14,685 bases of DNA from assembly GCA_946619065.1 (NCBI GenBank), contig CAMOLY010000015.1, positions 1-14,685 on the forward strand, written 5' to 3'. Source of the stretch: an uncultured Clostridia bacterium (lineage in GTDB: Bacteria; Bacillota; Clostridia; Oscillospirales; Oscillospiraceae). Below are positions 14,610 to 14,685 of this stretch, piece after piece (the stretch's first letter is position 1; every line of letters begins with the position of its first letter). The notes under the pieces were generated by a model. It saw only the letters and a program-made list of their open reading frames with translations, was not told where the DNA came from and searched no databases. The translations under genes and the position numbers were made by a program.

Positions 14610-14685
14610 TTCCGAATCCCGCAGACCGCCGCGGCGTGCTTGCCGGGTGAATCTCCCCCGGACTCGCGTGTATGATTCTTTCGCA

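Noticed and set aside
1..14685. CRISPR arrays, tRNA and rRNA genes
   Set aside because: No regularly spaced short direct repeats, no cloverleaf with a CCA-type end and no rRNA-like conserved blocks were recognised on either strand.

Overview
The window is GC-rich, densely packed bacterial DNA. The protein families point to an anaerobic Gram-positive member of the Clostridia, probably Oscillospiraceae-like: a TIR protein of the Firmicutes type with an extracytoplasmic propeller, a CbiM-CbiN fusion, and a CsoR-type sensor with a His-rich head. That placement is inference. No rRNA, tRNA, CRISPR or transposase was seen.

Layout. (1) 1-507 (+): C-terminal end of an M13 metallopeptidase. (2) 508-756: gene-free, a cluster of perfect hairpins including a 27-bp terminator-like stem. 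(3) 757-7578 (-): an apparent operon read right to left: TIR/transmembrane/propeller protein, MoxR AAA+ ATPase, DUF58 protein, DUF4129-like membrane protein, and a 62-residue ORF. (4) 7579-7782: a divergent control region with two good sigma-A-type promoters and nested inverted repeats. (5) 7783-11230 (+): two tandem membrane proteins, each with nucleotide-binding-like domains and a C-terminal RyR (ryanodine-receptor-type) domain; the second has a two-helix K+ channel pore with the filter TVGYGD. (6) 11516-13931 (-): cbiM-cbiQ-cbiO, an ECF-type nickel/cobalt importer. (7) 14196-14531 (-): a CsoR/RcnR-family metal sensor.

How it may work. TIR domains often cleave NAD+ and can make ADP-ribose-type signals. 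RyR and TrkA-N-like domains are plausible sensors of such nucleotides. A membrane TIR enzyme transcribed divergently from an RyR-bearing K+ channel and an RyR-bearing companion, with a MoxR/DUF58 remodelling set in the TIR operon, suggests a stress or defence circuit in which an NAD-derived signal gates ion flux. This is the most interesting protein-level feature of the window.

The most interesting nucleic-acid feature is a 164-nt element present twice in inverted orientation (11228-11391 and 14035-14198). Both copies start exactly at the stop codon of the preceding gene and lie sense to it. They differ at only 8 positions, all compatible with one five-hairpin fold, including a compensatory base-pair change. 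Together they bracket the cbiMQO operon.
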